Notes: generated by a model not told the origin, from the sequence alone. 45,457 nucleotides of DNA from Candidatus Multivorans thiocomprendens (GCA_027493375.1 JAPVWO010000216.1:1-45457), one strand, 5' to 3'. Positions 15,101 through 23,736 are shown, counted from the first letter of the stretch. Numbers and translations are program-made.

Positions 15101-15432
15101 GCGACGAGGCACGCGCGAGGATTCGCAACTACTCCTGGCCCGGCAACGTCAGGGAGCTGAAGAACGCTATCGATGGGGCCGTGGCGCTTGCCGAGGGTCC
15201 GGAGATTTCCGTTGACATGCTCGGACTGCCGGAAGAGCCGGCCGAGCCGGCTGCGCCTCGGCAAAGCGGCTATCACTGGAAGATGGAGCAGTACCGGCGT
15301 CGACTGATCGGCAAGGCGCTCGAGGAGTCCGGCGGCAACCAGGCCAGGGCGGCCCGCGCTCTTGGAATCAGCCGGCAGGCCCTGTCGTATCTGGTGCGAA
15401 AACTCAACTACGAACCTCTGACCGAGGACTGA
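12187..15432 (+). CDS. sigma-54-dependent activator with large helical-repeat sensor
   Basis: A 1081-residue transcriptional activator. The last third is a standard enhancer-binding protein: Walker A GESGTGKE (801-808), the sigma-54-contacting GAFTGA loop (848-853), Walker B IVFLDEIGELP, the arginine-finger region, and a C-terminal Fis-type HTH (NQARAARALGISRQALSYLVRKL). In place of a receiver, GAF or PAS domain the first 780 residues form a long TPR-like helical array (ALAKWELGELDAM, SEAERLLVAGLRRL, WDSALESCETALENL are typical helices) after an N-terminal domain I do not recognise. Input is therefore probably a bound protein or peptide, as in MalT/STAND-type sensors, but no NTPase other than the AAA+ is seen. 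It is coupled to aroA (ATGA). The target promoters are unknown. Confidence 0.9.
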   Translation: MTRILRIHHQSLQPVPKGTGATDLNEIVATDRDRAAFLLQGAALLAHVRAAGWRLEAWQDLRVDAEGVLRIPPASVRPVRDDRLPQALLRQLVVLLFGSEGAPGRSAVRAALRPRFETWRDELLPVSGNRMVADILAGAPFLLGHRFEAARASLFAVLEDRDGERVAVAGRSRWRRILAGMDGGERLRIAAGGDAARSYWQRVRDADSESPPPDAPEDRSALARLLLEDGRFEAVLRLVKDSRRTDDILVRLRAQLRLGRTVAARRSLSTLEKRSLSGRRALERCELAIGIQAAAGRSDQLGSWSEKGLDAAVGPQAAHGRVLCALAKWELGELDAMASLLEPSVGEPEQWRDPQHWMELGARARLASANGRFSEAERLLVAGLRRLRERLPVYERAVLWNELATIRLAVNDFAGAERAACIAVGLFRRCEGPAGRAAAHGKLAEIRIRTGRFAGVSETIENLRREGLMAGSAPAVVEARLLDARLFLSLGRWDSALESCETALENLRGRRTGWRQLRSLRLLSARALIQLGRVEEAAEELSEALERPLAVWTPAEVDDLSPLLLLAGLRDEARAVAVGAAQEGLWDAIGEKRSPNAADWRRVEAQGPFGAALTVHDLVCLDVETVPADLVASAARVLSAIGAEPLVQRVDGARIGPWRALRLFLATPDPDADAYRILMAAAGHPEARLAVHGSAGGFGALDANGEVLLQGPGGSDRFAVDAAAGRLVLSAKGIDEPARALAAAVATRLPASARRRRGASELAEPRRAAATGMVGKSKALLDVQARIDKYAAHDLPVLILGESGTGKELLARQLHRSSARASRPWLAVNCAALPDGLLPSDLFGHRRGAFTGADSDRVGVFESADGGIVFLDEIGELPWAAQGMLLRLLQEGEMRRVGESRTRRLDFRLVSATHKDLAAMVKAGEFRQDLYYRLRVAYVEAPPLRDREGDVMLLAHHFLETSGASGEDLKFSDEARARIRNYSWPGNVRELKNAIDGAVALAEGPEISVDMLGLPEEPAEPAAPRQSGYHWKMEQYRRRLIGKALEESGGNQARAARALGISRQALSYLVRKLNYEPLTED

Positions 15433-15468
15433 TCTTCTCCGCGTCACGGGCCGTCGGTTCCGGTCTTC

Positions 15469-15477
15469 TGCTATGGT
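15469..15477 (+). promoter_or_regulatory. candidate extended -10 promoter for the triple-HTH gene
   Basis: TGCTATGGT at 15469-15477 has the TGn-TAnnnT form of an extended -10. Transcription from it would leave a leader of roughly 60 nt that contains a small hairpin (TTCCC 15496-15500 with GGGAA 15505-15509) and a GGAG ribosome site before GTG 15548. No convincing -35 and no -24/-12 (sigma-54) motif were found in the 115-bp gap. Confidence 0.4.
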
Positions 15478-15547
15478 CGCGCTTCGATTTTGATCTTCCC
15501 GTAAGGGAACGAACCGGAGCGCCACAGGGCGGGGCAAGGAGAACTTC

Positions 15548-16480
15548 GTGAGTGCAGCGGCTGCTGGAAGAAAGAAACTGTTGACGTTGGGCGAAGTCGC
15601 TAGTCGGGCCGGTGTGTCGATGGCGACGGCCCTGCGGTACAAGAAGCTGTATCAGGACCGGATTTCGTCCGAGGGAACCGGGCGCAGGCAGCGATATCCG
15701 GTCGCCGCCGTCCGGGAGTTCAAGGCGCTCAAGAACGAACGGTCAACGAAGCGTCGAGGGAAGAAGAAGGCCACGACGCAGGCGGCGGGAACCCAAGCGA
15801 AGGGCGCGGGCGGCGGTCCGGCGCTGTTGACGCTGTCCAGCATCAGCCAGCAGACGAAGATTTCCTATCCGACGTTGCAGCGTTACGTCCGGCTGTTCGG
15901 CGATCGGATACCGTACGAGGGTGAGGGCCGCAAGCGGCGTTACCACCCGGATTCCGTGGCGGTGTTCCGCGAGCTTCGTGCGGAGAGCAAGCCGGGCCGC
16001 AAGCCGAAGGCGGCGCCGGCGGCGAAGTCGCCGGCTCGAAAGAAGCCGCCGGCCCGGAAGAAGCGGAAGGCGCGGGCGGCGAAAGCTCAGCCCGCCGCTC
16101 CGAAGCTCCTGACGCTGACGGCGGTCGGCAAGCAGACGGGAATCTCCGGTCCTACGCTGCAGCGCTACCTCAAGTTGTACGGTGACCGGATACCGCACGA
16201 GGGCGAGGGGCGCAAGCGGCGCTACCACCCGGAGGCGGTGGCGGTCTTCAACGAGATCCGCTCCCAGAGCAGGCGCGGCCGGAAGCCGAAGGCCAAGGTT
16301 GCCGCGGCAGCGAAGACGCCGGTGCGGAGAAAGCGAAAGGCGAGAGCTGCCAGGGCGAGGCGCCAGCCGGCGCCAGCGGCGGCCGGCAGCGTGGAGGCGC
16401 GGCTGGCGGCGCTCGAGGCCCAGGTGGCCCTGGTGCTGCAGAAACTGGACCAGCCGATCACGGTCACGCTCAATCGCTGA
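15548..16480 (+). CDS. triple MerR-like HTH protein with histone-H1-like linkers
   Basis: A 310-residue basic protein built from three copies of one module: residues 11-63, 93-146 and 187-241. Each module reads LLTL-x-x-V/I then a helix-turn-helix, TLQRY-like recognition helix, DRIP-x-EGEGRKRRY wing and a helix ending in FxxxR, as in the N-terminal winged HTH of MerR proteins. Modules 2 and 3 are nearly identical; module 1 is diverged. The linkers (64-90, 147-185, 242-280) are Lys/Arg/Ala/Pro-rich with SPARKK-type motifs like histone H1 tails, and a heptad-like helix (281-300) at the end may mediate oligomerisation. No effector domain is present, so a DNA-architectural or multi-site DNA-binding role is likelier than ligand sensing. 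The last 11 bp overlap the end of thiL on the other strand. Confidence 0.85.
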   Translation: MSAAAAGRKKLLTLGEVASRAGVSMATALRYKKLYQDRISSEGTGRRQRYPVAAVREFKALKNERSTKRRGKKKATTQAAGTQAKGAGGGPALLTLSSISQQTKISYPTLQRYVRLFGDRIPYEGEGRKRRYHPDSVAVFRELRAESKPGRKPKAAPAAKSPARKKPPARKKRKARAAKAQPAAPKLLTLTAVGKQTGISGPTLQRYLKLYGDRIPHEGEGRKRRYHPEAVAVFNEIRSQSRRGRKPKAKVAAAAKTPVRRKRKARAARARRQPAPAAAGSVEARLAALEAQVALVLQKLDQPITVTLNR

Positions 16481-17462
16481 GGTGGTCCCAGCCGCTGGCG
16501 GGTAGCGGTTCGATCGTTCCGTCGACCCGGCGCAGCTTCAGGCCGGGCCGGGCCGTGATGCGACCGATCGGCCGGCACCCGGGATGGCGCAAGTCGGCGT
16601 CGGGCGGCAGGGCGAAGAGAAGGACGTAGTCCTCGCCCCCGGCGAGAACCAGCTCGAGCGGCTCGCGGCCCAGGTGATGGGCCAGGCGTCGGGCGTCGCC
16701 GCGGAGAGCGAGCGCGCCTTCCTCGAGTTCGCATCCGACGCCGCTCCGCCGGCAGAGACGCGCCGCGTCCTTCGCCAGACCGTCGGATACGTCGATGGCG
16801 GCGCCGGCCGGCGTCCGCCCGCCCAGCAGCAGGCCCAGATCGATCTGGGGCCGCGGTTCCAGGTGGCGGCGAAGGACCCGGCTGGCGACACGGGTCAGGC
16901 CGTCAGGCAGTTCCTCCGGAAAGTCGGCGCGGCGCCCCGCGATCCGGGCGCCGAGGCGGACCAGATCGAGTCCCAGGGCGGACTCTCCGACCGGTCCGCC
17001 GATCCAGAGCCTGTCGTCGGGACGAGCCGCGTCCCGGGTCAGGGGGGAGCCTCCTTCGGGCACTTCGCCGACCACGGTGAGACTGGCGTCCAGCCGGCCC
17101 GGCGTCGTCGGTCCGGCCGTGTCGCCGCCGACGAGTTCGACTTCGTAGCGGCGGCCGGCGCGCACGAGGGCGGCGAGGAAACGGCGAGCGGCGTTCTCAT
17201 CGTCGACGCCGAGCGCGACGAGCATCCACCGCGGTACGGCCCCGGTGGCGGCGAGGTCCGAGAGACTGACGGCGAGCAGCCGGCGCGCAGCGTCCGCGGG
17301 ATCGAAATCGATCGGAACGTGGACGCCGGCGCGCTGCGTGTCGACGCTGAACGCGTACTGCCGCTCGCCCAGCGTGAGCAGGACGGCGTCGTCGCCGATT
17401 CGACGGCCGGAGCCCGCGAAGTCCGCGAGCCAGGCGATCAGCCGGTCTTCGCCGCCGGCCAT
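16470..17462 (-). CDS. thiL: thiamine-monophosphate kinase
   Basis: Phosphorylates thiamine monophosphate to the active cofactor thiamine diphosphate. The 330-residue protein starts [10 protein letters not shown] and has the ThiL landmarks GDDAVLL, VSLSDLAATGAVPRWMLVALG, VGGDTAGP, a central DVSDGLAKD and GGEDYVLLFAL. No TPP riboswitch is seen upstream, and the start lies inside lon: the genes overlap by 25 bp. Its 3' end overlaps the triple-HTH gene tail to tail by 11 bp. Confidence 0.95.
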   Translation of the reverse strand: MAGGEDRLIAWLADFAGSGRRIGDDAVLLTLGERQYAFSVDTQRAGVHVPIDFDPADAARRLLAVSLSDLAATGAVPRWMLVALGVDDENAARRFLAALVRAGRRYEVELVGGDTAGPTTPGRLDASLTVVGEVPEGGSPLTRDAARPDDRLWIGGPVGESALGLDLVRLGARIAGRRADFPEELPDGLTRVASRVLRRHLEPRPQIDLGLLLGGRTPAGAAIDVSDGLAKDAARLCRRSGVGCELEEGALALRGDARRLAHHLGREPLELVLAGGEDYVLLFALPPDADLRHPGCRPIGRITARPGLKLRRVDGTIEPLPASGWDHLSD

Positions 17463-19834
17463 GACCGCTGGTGCTCCGGATCGAGCAGCGCGGCTTCCAG
17501 CACCTGATCGACGTGTTCGACGAACAGGAGTTCAAGACCTCGCGTCACCGCGCCCGGTATCTCCGGCAGGTCCCGCCGGTTTCGTTCAGGGAGGACAACC
17601 TTGCGAATTCCGGCTCCCCGCGCGGCCAGCAGCTTCTCCTTGAGACCGCCGACGGGCAGCACTTCGCCGCGCAGCGTGATCTCGCCGGTCATCGCCACCC
17701 TGTGATCGATCATGCGCCCGCTGCAGACGGAGACGATGGCCGCGGCAATGGTGACGCCCGCCGACGGTCCGTCCTTCGGCACGGAACCGGCGGGGACGTG
17801 AATGTGAAGGTCGTGGTTACGGAAGAAATCCGGCCCTCCGGCGCCCGGACCGGCGGTGTACGTGGTGCGTGCGCAACTCAGCGCGGCCTGGGCCGATTCC
17901 TTCATGACGTCGCCGAGTTGGCCGGTGAGGATCAGTTTGCCCCCGCCCTTCGGCGCCGCGACTTCGATCAGCATGAGATCCCCGCCGGAAGCGGTCCAGG
18001 CGAGTCCGGTCGCCACGCCTACCCGGTCGCGGTCGAGCAGTTCCTCGCTGAAGTGACGCGGTTGCCCGATCAGGTTCTTCAACCGCGCCGGCGTCACCCT
18101 CAGGTCGCCGCCGTCTCCTCGCGCTACGCGTACGGCCGCCTTGCGGCAGAGGGTTGCGATCTCGCGTTCGAGATTGCGCACGCCGGCTTCCTTCGTGTAG
18201 CCACGAATGAGGCTGCGGAGCGCGGGCGTCGTGATGGTCAGGGCGCCGGCCGGGAGACCATTCTCGTCGGTGGCCTTGGGTAGCAGGTGCCGGCGCGCGA
18301 TCAGCACCTTTTCGTCTTCGGTGTAACCGGAGAGTCGAAGCACCTCGAGGCGATCGAGGAAAGCGGGCTGAATGGGTTCGAGCAGATTGGCCGTGGCGAT
18401 GAACAACACGCGCGAAAGGTCGTACTCGACTCCCAGGTAGTGGTCCCTGAAGGTCGAGTTCTGCTCGGGATCCAGCACTTCCAGCAGTGCCGAAGCCGGA
18501 TCGCCCCGGTAGTCGGCGCCCAGCTTGTCGATCTCGTCGAGCATGAAGACGGGGTTGCCGGTTCCCGCCTGGTTCAGGCCCTGAATGATGCGACCCGGCA
18601 ACGAACCGACGTACGTGCGCCGGTGGCCGCGGATCTCCCCCTCGTCGCGGACGCCGCCGAGCGAGATGCGGACGAACTTGCGGTCGATCGCTCGCGCGAT
18701 GGAGCGGCCGAGCGATGTCTTGCCGACGCCCGGAGGACCGACCAGGCAGAGAATCGGACCCTTGGCATCGGGCTTGAGCCGCCTGACCGCCAGGTACTCG
18801 AGAATCCGCTCCTTGACCCGGTCCAGGTCGTAGTGATCTTCATCGAGCACGCCGCGCGCCCGGTCGAGGTCGATTCGATCCTCGCTCAGGGTCGCCCACG
18901 GGAGGCCGGTCAACCAGTCGAGGTGGGTGCGGATGGTCGCGTTCTCGGCGCTGTCGGGAGAACTTCGCTCGAGCCGTCTGACCTGGCGTTCGACCTCCAG
19001 GGCCGCCTCCTCGCTCAGACCCTTCTCCTCGACGGCGCTCACGTAACGCTCGATGTCCCCGTGGAGGTCGTCGCCCTCGCCGAGTTCGTCGAGGATCGCC
19101 CGCTGCTGCTGGCGAAGGAAGTACTCGCGCTGGCTGCGGTCCATCTCGCTCCGGGCCTGGGCGGAGATTCGCTGCTGCATGCTCAGGAGTTCGATTTCCC
19201 GGGTCAGCAGATCGCCCACCTTCCGTAGACGCGGGATGGGCGGCGTCGTCTCGAGCACGAGCTGGGCTTCATCCGTCCGCAGCTCGAGGTTGCTGGCCGC
19301 CAGATCCGCCAGCCGGCCCGGGTGATCGAGATTCGCGGCGATCACCATGACTTCGGAGGAGATGTCCTTGCCCAGGTTGACGGCCGTCTCGAGACCCTCC
19401 TTGACGCTGCGCACGAGCGCTTCCGCCTCGAGCCCGTGGTGCGGTTCGCCGGCCTCGTCCACTTCTTCGACGCGGGCGCGAAGGAAGGGTTCGGTCTGGC
19501 TCAGATACCGCAGGCGGGCCCTGGCGAGACCCTGGATCAGGATCCGCACCCGGCCGTCGGGCAGCTTCAGCATCCGCATGATCTGGGCCGCGGTGCCGAT
19601 CTCGTGGAGGTCGTCCTCGCCCGGCTCCTCGATCGATCCGTCGCGCTGGGGGGCGAGCAGGATGATGCGGTCGCCGTTCAGCGCGTCCTCGACCGCGAGC
19701 ATGCTCGGGTCGCGACTGATCGAAAGCGGCAGGATGATGTAGGGGAAGATGACCGCGTCCTTGAGCGGCAGCACCGGCAGGACGTCGGGCAGCAGAATCG
19801 CGTCCGCCTGCTCATCGACCGGGTTCTGGGCCAT
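17438..19834 (-). CDS. lon: ATP-dependent protease Lon (LonA type)
   Basis: A 798-residue cytoplasmic AAA+ protease. The order is an N-terminal LAN domain (about 15-210), a coiled-coil hinge, the AAA+ module with Walker A GPPGVGKT (about 366-373) and Walker [10 protein letters not shown] (about 429-437), and the C-terminal protease domain with catalytic Ser (DGPSAGVT, about residue 691) and Lys ([10 protein letters not shown], about 734). All catalytic residues are intact. There are 21 bp to nrdR upstream in the same direction, so nrdR-lon-thiL is likely one transcript. Lon commonly joins the heat-shock regulon, which matters given the damaged hrcA alongside. Confidence 0.97.
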   Translation of the reverse strand: MAQNPVDEQADAILLPDVLPVLPLKDAVIFPYIILPLSISRDPSMLAVEDALNGDRIILLAPQRDGSIEEPGEDDLHEIGTAAQIMRMLKLPDGRVRILIQGLARARLRYLSQTEPFLRARVEEVDEAGEPHHGLEAEALVRSVKEGLETAVNLGKDISSEVMVIAANLDHPGRLADLAASNLELRTDEAQLVLETTPPIPRLRKVGDLLTREIELLSMQQRISAQARSEMDRSQREYFLRQQQRAILDELGEGDDLHGDIERYVSAVEEKGLSEEAALEVERQVRRLERSSPDSAENATIRTHLDWLTGLPWATLSEDRIDLDRARGVLDEDHYDLDRVKERILEYLAVRRLKPDAKGPILCLVGPPGVGKTSLGRSIARAIDRKFVRISLGGVRDEGEIRGHRRTYVGSLPGRIIQGLNQAGTGNPVFMLDEIDKLGADYRGDPASALLEVLDPEQNSTFRDHYLGVEYDLSRVLFIATANLLEPIQPAFLDRLEVLRLSGYTEDEKVLIARRHLLPKATDENGLPAGALTITTPALRSLIRGYTKEAGVRNLEREIATLCRKAAVRVARGDGGDLRVTPARLKNLIGQPRHFSEELLDRDRVGVATGLAWTASGGDLMLIEVAAPKGGGKLILTGQLGDVMKESAQAALSCARTTYTAGPGAGGPDFFRNHDLHIHVPAGSVPKDGPSAGVTIAAAIVSVCSGRMIDHRVAMTGEITLRGEVLPVGGLKEKLLAARGAGIRKVVLPERNRRDLPEIPGAVTRGLELLFVEHVDQVLEAALLDPEHQRSWPAAKTG

Positions 19835-19855
19835 GGGGTCACGCTACCAGCCCGC

Positions 19856-20320
19856 TCACTCCTTGCGCGACGCTTCGAGCAGTACCCGCAGCTCTTCCAT
19901 GAACTCGTCCACGTCCTCGAACTTCCGGTAGACGGAGGCGAAGCGGACGTAGGCCACCTGGTCGAGCGTCTTCAGGCGGTCGATGACGAAGTTGCCCAGC
20001 TCGGACGTGGAAATCTCCCGGTCCTCCTTGCGGTGGAGCAGGGCTTCGGCCTGGTCGACGATCTCTTCCAGCGCCGGCAGGCCGACCGGCCGCTTCTCAC
20101 AGGCCTTGAGGAGGCCGCCGAGGAGCTTCTGCCGGTCGAACTCCTGGCGCCGGCCGTCGGACTTGACGACCCGGTAGGCGATGTTCTCGATCTGTTCGTA
20201 GGAAGTGAACCTGCGGCCGCAGTTAAGGCACTCCCGCCGGCGCCGGACCGTCTCCCCGCCCCGAACGTCGCGCGAGTCGACCACGCGGTCATCGTTGGCG
20301 CCGCAGAATGGACATCTCAT
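19856..20320 (-). CDS. nrdR: ribonucleotide reductase repressor NrdR
   Basis: A 154-residue zinc-finger/ATP-cone repressor that shuts off ribonucleotide reductase genes when dATP is high. The zinc ribbon uses Cys3, Cys6, Cys31 and Cys34 (MRCPFCG and CLNCGRRF), and the ATP cone follows (YRVVKSDGRRQEFDRQKL through VAYVRFASVYRKF). Full length. It diverges from the damaged hrcA with only about 50 bp between starts. Confidence 0.97.
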   Translation of the reverse strand: MRCPFCGANDDRVVDSRDVRGGETVRRRRECLNCGRRFTSYEQIENIAYRVVKSDGRRQEFDRQKLLGGLLKACEKRPVGLPALEEIVDQAEALLHRKEDREISTSELGNFVIDRLKTLDQVAYVRFASVYRKFEDVDEFMEELRVLLEASRKE

Positions 20321-20345
20321 GCCGACCCGCGAACGCTACCACCGG

Positions 20346-20351
20346 GTAGAA
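20346..20351 (+). promoter_or_regulatory. candidate -10 hexamer upstream of the hrcA remnant
   Basis: TAGAAT at 20346-20351 is a good -10 hexamer; the nearest ATG (20362) is out of the HrcA frame and the HrcA-frame GTG/ATG are at 20369/20372. No CIRCE inverted repeat (TTAGCACTC-type) is visible, which fits loss of the HrcA DNA-binding domain. Confidence 0.4.
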
Positions 20352-20368
20352 TGCCGCTCCCATGAGCC

Positions 20369-21116
20369 GTGATGGCGGACCTGGAGGACATGGGCTATCT
20401 GCGCCAGCCGCACGTCTCGGCGGGTCGGCTGCCGACCGAGGCCGGCTTCCACCTGTTCATCGACGACCTGATGTCCGCGGAAGTGGTCAGCGACGACGAC
20501 CGGCGGCTGATCGACGATCGGCTGACGACCGCCGGGAGTACCGGCCAGGAACTGACCGAGGAGACGTCGAGGCTGCTCTCCCAGCTCTCCCACCACGTGG
20601 GCGTCGTCCTGACGCCCGCCCTCGGTTCGGCGGTGATGAAGGCGATCGAGTTCGTGCCGCTCAGCGGGCGCAAGGTGCTCTGCGTGGTCGTCGCCGAAAC
20701 CGGCTTCGTCGAGAACAAGCTCGTCGTTACGGACGAACCGATCCCGCGCGAAGACCTGGTGCGCATTTCGAACTACCTGACCGAGAATTACAGCGGGCGG
20801 ACCCTCTTCGAGATCCGGGAGGAACTGCTGCGGCTGATGAGCGACGAACGCGCACGGCTCGACGAGTTGCTGCGGCGGGCGATCGAGCTCGCCCGGGACG
20901 GCATGAACATCGGCCACGCACCGTCGCTCGTGGTGGACGGTACGCACAGCCTGTTCGATGCGGGGCCCGGCATGTCGCGGATCGAGGGGATGTTCCAGAT
21001 GTTCGCCGAGCGCGCCCGGGGTCGTCGGGCCGGCGCGCATGGAGTATCCGCGGATGGTGCCCCTGGTGAACTACCTGGGCGAACGCCTGTCCGAGGCCCT
21101 GACTCGACGGCTGTAA
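20369..21116 (+). pseudogene. hrcA: degraded heat-shock repressor HrcA (no DNA-binding domain, internal deletion, frameshift)
   Basis: Reading from GTG 20369/ATG 20372 gives MADLEDMGYLRQPHVSAGRLPTE, which is the segment that follows the winged helix in HrcA. About the first 44 residues, i.e. the DNA-binding domain, are missing and an in-frame TGA lies at 20363. The middle is conserved (VVLTPALG, VLCVVVAETGFVENK, ISNYLTENYSGRTL). After MSRIEGMFQMFAER the reading frame shifts by one: the true HrcA ending, GVVGPARMEYPRMVPLV to ALTRRL, is in the next frame and stops at TAA 21114-21116. About 45 residues that normally lie between these parts are gone. Uncorrected, the first frame runs on to 21226 with a meaningless tail. 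The remnant cannot repress through CIRCE in the usual way. grpE starts 15 bp later. Assembly error is the main alternative. Confidence 0.8.
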
Positions 21117-21131
21117 ACGGGGACTCACGAG

Positions 21132-21767
21132 ATGACGATCGAGGCGAAGGAGAGCCCGGACTCTCACCTGGAGGACCGGAGCCGCGGCGAGACGCTCGCA
21201 GGCGAGGAGACCCTCGCGGATCGTGACGGCGGCGCGCCGGACACAGAAGGCGAGCTTCGGGCCGAGCTCGCGGCCGCCAGCCAGGAAGTCGACCGCCTGC
21301 GGCGCGCCGCGGCCGAGTTCGACAATCTGCGCAAGCGCGCCGAGCGGGAACGGCTCGAGTCGCGCTGGAACACGGCCGCCGGCCCGCTGCGCGAGTTCCT
21401 CGGCGTGGTCGACAATCTGGACCGGGCGCTTGAGGCCGAGGCGTCGGCGGACGATCTGCGCGCTGGAGTCGAGATGATCCGGCGTCAGATGTCGGACCTC
21501 CTGCGACGGTTCGGCGTCGAGCCGGTGGAGGGCGCGAACGCGCCCTTCGATCCGAACGTCCACCAGGCGGTGGCGCGGGAAGAGAGTGCCGAGGTCGAGG
21601 AGCCCACCGTCGTGCAGGAGTTGCAGACCGGTTACACGATGGAGTCGCGGCTGCTGCGCGCCGCGATGGTCCGGGTCGCCGTGCCGTCGTCGCCGCCGTC
21701 TTCCCGGGACGGCAACGTCGAGGATGGCGCCGGGGCCGACGCGGACGCCGCGGCCGGCGGCGCCTGA
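21132..21767 (+). CDS. grpE: nucleotide exchange factor GrpE
   Basis: Exchanges ADP for ATP on DnaK. The 211-residue protein has an acidic disordered N-terminus, a coiled coil (ELRAELAAASQEVDRLRRAAAEFDNLRKRAERE), the central VVDNLDRALE segment and the beta-domain PFDPNVHQAV and VVQELQTGYTMESRLLRAAMVRV. The C-terminal 30 residues are low-complexity. It sits between the hrcA remnant and dnaJ; dnaK, usual between grpE and dnaJ, is not in this window. Confidence 0.95.
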   Translation: MTIEAKESPDSHLEDRSRGETLAGEETLADRDGGAPDTEGELRAELAAASQEVDRLRRAAAEFDNLRKRAERERLESRWNTAAGPLREFLGVVDNLDRALEAEASADDLRAGVEMIRRQMSDLLRRFGVEPVEGANAPFDPNVHQAVAREESAEVEEPTVVQELQTGYTMESRLLRAAMVRVAVPSSPPSSRDGNVEDGAGADADAAAGGA

Positions 21768-21775
21768 GATACGCC

Positions 21776-23011
21776 ATGCCGCGTGACTACTACGAGGTCC
21801 TGGGCCTCGAACGTTCGGCGACCCTGACGGAGATCAAGTCGGCCTACCGCAAGCTGGCGGTCCGCTACCACCCCGATCGCAACCCGGATGACAGCGCCGC
21901 CGAGGAGAAGTTCAAGGAGGCGGCTGAGGCGTACGCGGTGCTCTCGGATACCGACAAACGGCAGCGCTACGACCGCTTCGGGCACCAGGCGACGCCGACC
22001 GGCGGCGGCATCGACCCGACGATCTTCACTGAGTTCTCAGACATTCTGGGGAACTTCGGCTTTGGCGGCGGCCGCGGCGGTCCCCGAGGGAGCGGGGCGA
22101 CCCTTCACGACATCTTGGAGGACATGTTCGGTTTCGGCAGCCGCGGGGGCGGCCGCCGCCGATCCGGCGCAGATCTCCAGTATGAGTTGCGGATCTCCTT
22201 AGAGGACACCGCCTTCGGCGCGAAGCATCAACTCCGCATTCCGCGGCGCGAACGCTGTGAAGCCTGCGGCGGCAGCGGTGCGGCGGCCGGATCCGGTCCG
22301 ACTACCTGTCGGCGGTGCGGCGGCCGCGGTCAAGTCCTGTTCAGGCAGGGCGCCCTCAGGCTGGCCAGCACCTGTCCCGACTGCCGCGGGGCGGGGAGCG
22401 TCATCCGCGATCCCTGCGGCGAGTGCCGGGGCCAGGGGCTGCGGGAACGGCAACGCTCGATCCAGGTTCGGGTGCCCGCCGGCGTCGACACCGGTTCGCG
22501 TCTCCGTCTTCCCGGCGAGGGTGAGCACGACCGGCACGGCGGCCCGCCGGGGAACCTCTACGTCGCCATCAATGTCGAGCCGCATGAACGGTTCAGCCGG
22601 CGCGGCGCCGACGTCCTGAGCTCGGTCACGATCGGCTTTCCACAGGCGGTTCTCGGCTGCACGGTGGACGTGGAGACCCTCCATGGCACGTCCGAGCTGG
22701 AGGTTCCGCCGGCGACCGTCCACGGTTCGACCTTCGTGTTGCGGTCAGAGGGAATTCCCCGGATCGATGGCCGCGGCCGCGGGAACCACGTCGTTGAGGT
22801 GCGGCTCAACGTGCCGCGGCCTCGGGACCTCTCCGAGGATGAGCTCGAGCACTTGCGGGCGCTGGCCGAACTCTCCGGCGACGGCGGCGGCACGATCCGC
22901 GACGAGCGCGGCCTGTTCAGCCGAGTGAAGGACCTCTTCTCCGGACACGAGCCGGACACGGATCCCGCGGCCGGCGGCGGCGGGAAGGCGGAGCGAGGTT
23001 CCGAGGCCTGA
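21776..23011 (+). CDS. dnaJ: chaperone DnaJ
   Basis: A 411-residue type I J-protein that stimulates DnaK. J domain at 1-70 with the HPD motif (RYHPDRNP), a Gly/Phe-rich linker (about 75-135), four zinc-binding repeats (CEACGGSG, CRRCGGRG, CPDCRGAG, CGECRGQG; about 160-225) and the two substrate-binding beta domains. The C-terminus adds a short Asp/Gly-rich tail. It lies 8 bp after grpE and 10 bp before rsmE. Confidence 0.97.
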   Translation: MPRDYYEVLGLERSATLTEIKSAYRKLAVRYHPDRNPDDSAAEEKFKEAAEAYAVLSDTDKRQRYDRFGHQATPTGGGIDPTIFTEFSDILGNFGFGGGRGGPRGSGATLHDILEDMFGFGSRGGGRRRSGADLQYELRISLEDTAFGAKHQLRIPRRERCEACGGSGAAAGSGPTTCRRCGGRGQVLFRQGALRLASTCPDCRGAGSVIRDPCGECRGQGLRERQRSIQVRVPAGVDTGSRLRLPGEGEHDRHGGPPGNLYVAINVEPHERFSRRGADVLSSVTIGFPQAVLGCTVDVETLHGTSELEVPPATVHGSTFVLRSEGIPRIDGRGRGNHVVEVRLNVPRPRDLSEDELEHLRALAELSGDGGGTIRDERGLFSRVKDLFSGHEPDTDPAAGGGGKAERGSEA

Positions 23012-23021
23012 ACCCTCGGAC

Positions 23022-23708
23022 ATGATCCACCTGCTGGCCGAAGCCTCTGATCTCGCTCGTGGAACGGTCGAGGTCGAAGGCGCCGACTACCGCCATCTGT
23101 TCCGAGCCCGCCGGCTGAAGGTCGGCGACCGGGTGCGCCTCGTCGACGGCCGCGGAGCGGCTCGCTGGTCGGTTGTGGACGAGGTGACCGCGCGGCGGGC
23201 GGTCCTGCGGGTCGAAGGCGCGGCGCCGGTGTTCGAGCCGCCCCGGCGCGTGGCGCTGTTCGTGGCCGTCGTGCGGCCGGAGCGTGCGGCCTGGCTGGTG
23301 GAAAAGGCGACGGAGCTCGGCCTCCGCGAGCTGCAGTGGTTCGTTTCGGAACGCACCAGCCGTTCCTTGCCGGAACGGGCTCTGGAGCGTCAGCGCCGGG
23401 TCGCGAAGTCGGCGCTCGAACAGAGCGGCGGCGCCTGGCTGCCCGAGATCGGCGCGCCCGTACCGCTCGGGGAGGCGCCGATCGGCGCCGGGTCGGTGGC
23501 GCTGCATCCAGGGGCCGCGACGCCGTTCATGGCCGTCGCGGGATCGGCGGAAGCGGTCGTGGTGGGCCCCGAGGGCGGCTTCAGCGAGCGGGAGATGGAG
23601 GAACTGGCCGGGCGCGGTGCGATTCCAGCGCACCTCGGACCCCGCGTGCTGCGGACAGAGACGGCCGCGGTGGCCGCGCTCGCCGTTGCCCTGATCGGGA
23701 CGCCGTGA
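23022..23708 (+). CDS. rsmE: 16S rRNA m3U1498 methyltransferase RsmE
   Basis: A SPOUT methyltransferase acting on the 30S subunit. It has the N-terminal PUA-like domain (YRHLFRARRLKVGDRVRLVDGRG) and the SPOUT knot motifs VVVGPEGGFSEREM and LGPRVLRTETAAVAAL at the C-terminus. 228 residues, slightly short but complete. Position after dnaJ is widespread in bacteria. Confidence 0.95.
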   Translation: MIHLLAEASDLARGTVEVEGADYRHLFRARRLKVGDRVRLVDGRGAARWSVVDEVTARRAVLRVEGAAPVFEPPRRVALFVAVVRPERAAWLVEKATELGLRELQWFVSERTSRSLPERALERQRRVAKSALEQSGGAWLPEIGAPVPLGEAPIGAGSVALHPGAATPFMAVAGSAEAVVVGPEGGFSEREMEELAGRGAIPAHLGPRVLRTETAAVAALAVALIGTP

Positions 23709-23736
23709 CGGCGCTATCCTCCGCTGGAGGAATGAC

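Noticed and set aside
15433-15547. Sigma-54 promoter downstream of the sigma-54 activator
   Set aside because: No GG-N10-GC pair with acceptable flanks; the extended -10 at 15469 fits better.
17463-17560. TPP riboswitch upstream of thiL
   Set aside because: thiL starts inside lon, and no thi-box elements such as CUGAGA are present.
20362-21069. ATG 20362 as the start of the hrcA-region gene
   Set aside because: It opens a different frame whose product has no HrcA features and runs through Arg/Gly-rich nonsense.
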